Origin: Streptomyces sp. CNQ085
GTDB lineage: Bacteria; Actinomycetota; Actinomycetes; Streptomycetales; Streptomycetaceae
DNA: 32,828 bases
NCBI RefSeq assembly: GCF_022614595.1
Contig: NZ_JAJFAU010000025.1
Span: forward strand, 1 to 32,828
Direction: 5' to 3'
A program made the position numbers and the translations under genes. This document shows, piece after piece, positions 32,444 through 32,828 of this stretch (its first letter is position 1; every line of letters begins with the position of its first letter). The notes beneath the pieces are model-generated. The model had not been told where the DNA came from and did no database searches. It saw only the letters and a list, made by a program, of their open reading frames with translations.

Positions 32444-32756
32444 GAGCCTCGGCCCTCCTTTCCGGGTGATGCGATCCTCGACCGTGCCTTTCGGCAGGTC
32501 ATGACGCCGGACCGCCCACGTCGGGCGCACGAGGAAGGGGTTTTGCACAAAACGAAACGCCCCGGCGCAGACGCACGGGGCGTGACTCGACCGGCGCACA
32601 CGCCGGGAGTCCTCCAGTGTCACCTGCGCAGGTCGCCCGCTCCAAGCGGATCCTTCGGCCACCGGTCCCTGATCTGCGAGAGATCCGGGAGCACGGCAAC
32701 GACCAGCGGTCTTTGGCTTCGGTGAAAGCGTACGCGAACGCCGTCACCACAGGCAA
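32444..32756 (-). promoter_or_regulatory. rplJ promoter and L10-type leader
   Basis: Minus-strand promoter: -35 TTGCCT (32751-32756), 18-nt spacer, -10 TACGCT (32727-32732). The transcript would have a leader of about 275 nt. Within it ACGCCCCG/CGGGGCGT (32557-32564 with 32576-32583, 11-nt loop) is followed by TTCGTTTTG, terminator-like, and then GTTTTGTGCAAAAC, a short palindrome. A CGCCC/GGGCG hairpin near 32515-32530 resembles the rpsJ/rpsL element only loosely. Autoregulation by L10 is expected from other bacteria but not shown here. Confidence 0.65.
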
Positions 32757-32797
32757 ATCCACGAGGGCTCCACCGCTTCCCGCCCGTGCAAGGTGCC

Positions 32798-32828
32798 GGG
32801 CCCCGTCTCCGGGAAGGAGACGGGGCCC
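32798..32828 (-). terminator. Hairpin upstream of rplJ, probable terminator of preceding operon
   Basis: GGGCCCCGTCTCC/GGAGACGGGGCCC, 13-bp perfect stem with a 5-nt loop, cut at the window edge. Likely ends rplK-rplA, which normally precede rplJ on this strand; those genes are outside the window. Confidence 0.7.

Overview
The window is high-GC actinobacterial DNA, most likely Streptomyces or a close relative in the Streptomycetaceae. The ribosomal proteins, EF-Tu, EF-G, RpoB and RpoC are near-identical in sequence and length to what I know of Streptomyces. Starts are often GTG or TTG with good GGAGG-type ribosome binding sites. Nearly every gene lies on the minus strand, so transcription runs from high to low coordinates.

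Right part (about 17.8-32.8 kb): rplJ-rplL-rpoB-rpoC with a strong rplJ promoter and long leader, an attenuator hairpin after rplL, an internal rpoB promoter and a 25-bp terminator stem after rpoC. A small DUF1707/DUF4190 membrane protein gene follows. Next is the str operon rpsL-rpsG-fusA-tuf with its own promoter and a strong tuf terminator. Left part (1-4.2 kb): the first genes of the S10 operon, rpsJ-rplC-rplD-rplW-rplB-rpsS-rplV-rpsC, with rpsC cut by the window edge.

Between tuf and rpsJ (about 4.2-17.8 kb) is an accessory region. It holds, in minus-strand order: a sulfotransferase-like protein; an MmpS-like lipoprotein; a plus-strand excisionase-type antitoxin with a PIN toxin; a lactococcin 972-type bacteriocin operon (secreted peptide, multi-TM putative immunity/permease protein, ABC ATPase, and a translationally coupled 39-aa membrane peptide); a broken anti-sigma-type ATPase gene on the plus strand; a PASTA-like lipoprotein; a small exported protein; and a compact class II lanthipeptide locus (precursor plus LanM, no transporter). 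A 48-bp imperfect direct repeat flanks the lactococcin 972 operon, and one copy abuts the truncated ATPase gene, which suggests the operon was inserted or exchanged as a cassette.

Most interesting points: two unrelated antimicrobial-peptide loci packed between the two core translation operons; a 39-aa TM peptide coupled to the lactococcin 972 transporter; natural substitutions in the rifampicin pocket of RpoB (Asn at E. coli position 531, Thr at 518); a 25-nt hairpin block shared by the rpsJ and rpsL leaders; and a cluster of palindromes, one resembling a Zur box, upstream of the lanthipeptide precursor.
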